Positions 63,672-64,000 of a stretch of 64,000 nt of DNA are shown here, piece by piece (positions within the stretch are counted from its first letter, which is position 1; each line of letters begins with the position of its first letter). The notes under the pieces are model-generated. The model saw only the letters and a program-made list of their open reading frames with translations, searched no databases and was not told the DNA's origin. The stretch comes from Panonychus citri. Lineage: Eukaryota; Arthropoda; Arachnida; Trombidiformes; Tetranychidae. Where the stretch lies: the NCBI RefSeq assembly GCF_014898815.1, contig NW_026515500.1:1550001-1614000 (forward strand), read 5' to 3'. The translations under genes and the position numbers were made by a program.

Positions 63672-64000
63672 ACAATCGTAATTAACCAAACCAACAACAA
63701 TCAACTAATTATTAGCAATTTAATCAAATTCGGATTAACCGTTAATCTATTTTGATGCTCAAAAATCCTAAACCCTTTTCTAGCCAAAGGTTAAATTAAT
63801 TATCACTTTTTAATTACAATTTTATCCCCTTTCCCTTATCATCCTCACCATCATTATCATTATCATCTTCATCTTCATTATCATCGCCCTCATTAATTAA
63901 CAATTAACTATTAATGGAGAAAAACAAAATTAAACCAGTTGACAATTACGCCCATCGTAGCGAAACCATTTCTCAGAACAATTAATTTTACTACTTTTAA
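63672..64000. other. 3' flank with ATC microsatellite
   Basis: AT-rich downstream DNA with a TCATTATCAT-type repeat at about 63838-63890. No gene is seen. Confidence 0.5.

Overview
The window is AT-rich nuclear DNA from a protostome animal, most likely an arthropod. Genes carry GT-AG introns (62 bp to several kb), an innexin gap-junction gene is present (innexins are invertebrate), and the ETS factor is of the SPDEF/Ets98B (Ets-4) type. A mite or other chelicerate is my best guess, but no single gene proves it.

Layout. 955-1634 (-): signal-peptide cyclophilin. 3058-6027 (+): the 3' exons of procollagen lysyl hydroxylase (PLOD). 8436-11390 (+): ALIX/PDCD6IP, with an apparent one-base frameshift near its C terminus. 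12143-12785 (-): FMC1, a small LYR-like assembly factor of mitochondrial ATP synthase. 13798-41689: a very large inverted duplication. Its arms are 13798-25419 and 32122-41689, and each carries a complete four-exon Ets-4/SPDEF-like gene. The 6.7-kb spacer holds a single CNNM magnesium-transporter-like gene (26971-30577). Much of the arms is near-identical, but the third ETS intron differs: about 3.6 kb is present only on the left, a 1,020-bp tandem duplication is present only on the right, and a self-inverted Ty3/gypsy integrase scrap lies in the right arm beside the gene.

41690-53000 is a nest of mobile elements. The main family looks like DINE-1-like Helentron derivatives: asymmetric terminal inverted repeats (GTCTGAGCG), an internal GA/CT microsatellite, a terminal hairpin, a CTAG end and TT-flanked insertion. 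Other residents are a TA-flanked MITE with an empty site in the window, a hAT-like MITE with an exact 8-bp target duplication, a pogo-like MITE and two tRNA-derived SINE-like elements. After it come an innexin (53958-55377), ornithine decarboxylase (59523-61430) and a secreted low-complexity protein (62730-63671).

The genes are unrelated housekeeping or developmental genes and show no operon logic. ALIX and FMC1 face each other tail to tail, and the two ETS genes both point inward at CNNM. The most notable points are the gene-bearing inverted duplication, the Helentron-type repeat family with its dissected insertion history, and the foldback integrase fragment. All alignments were made by eye, so identity levels are estimates.
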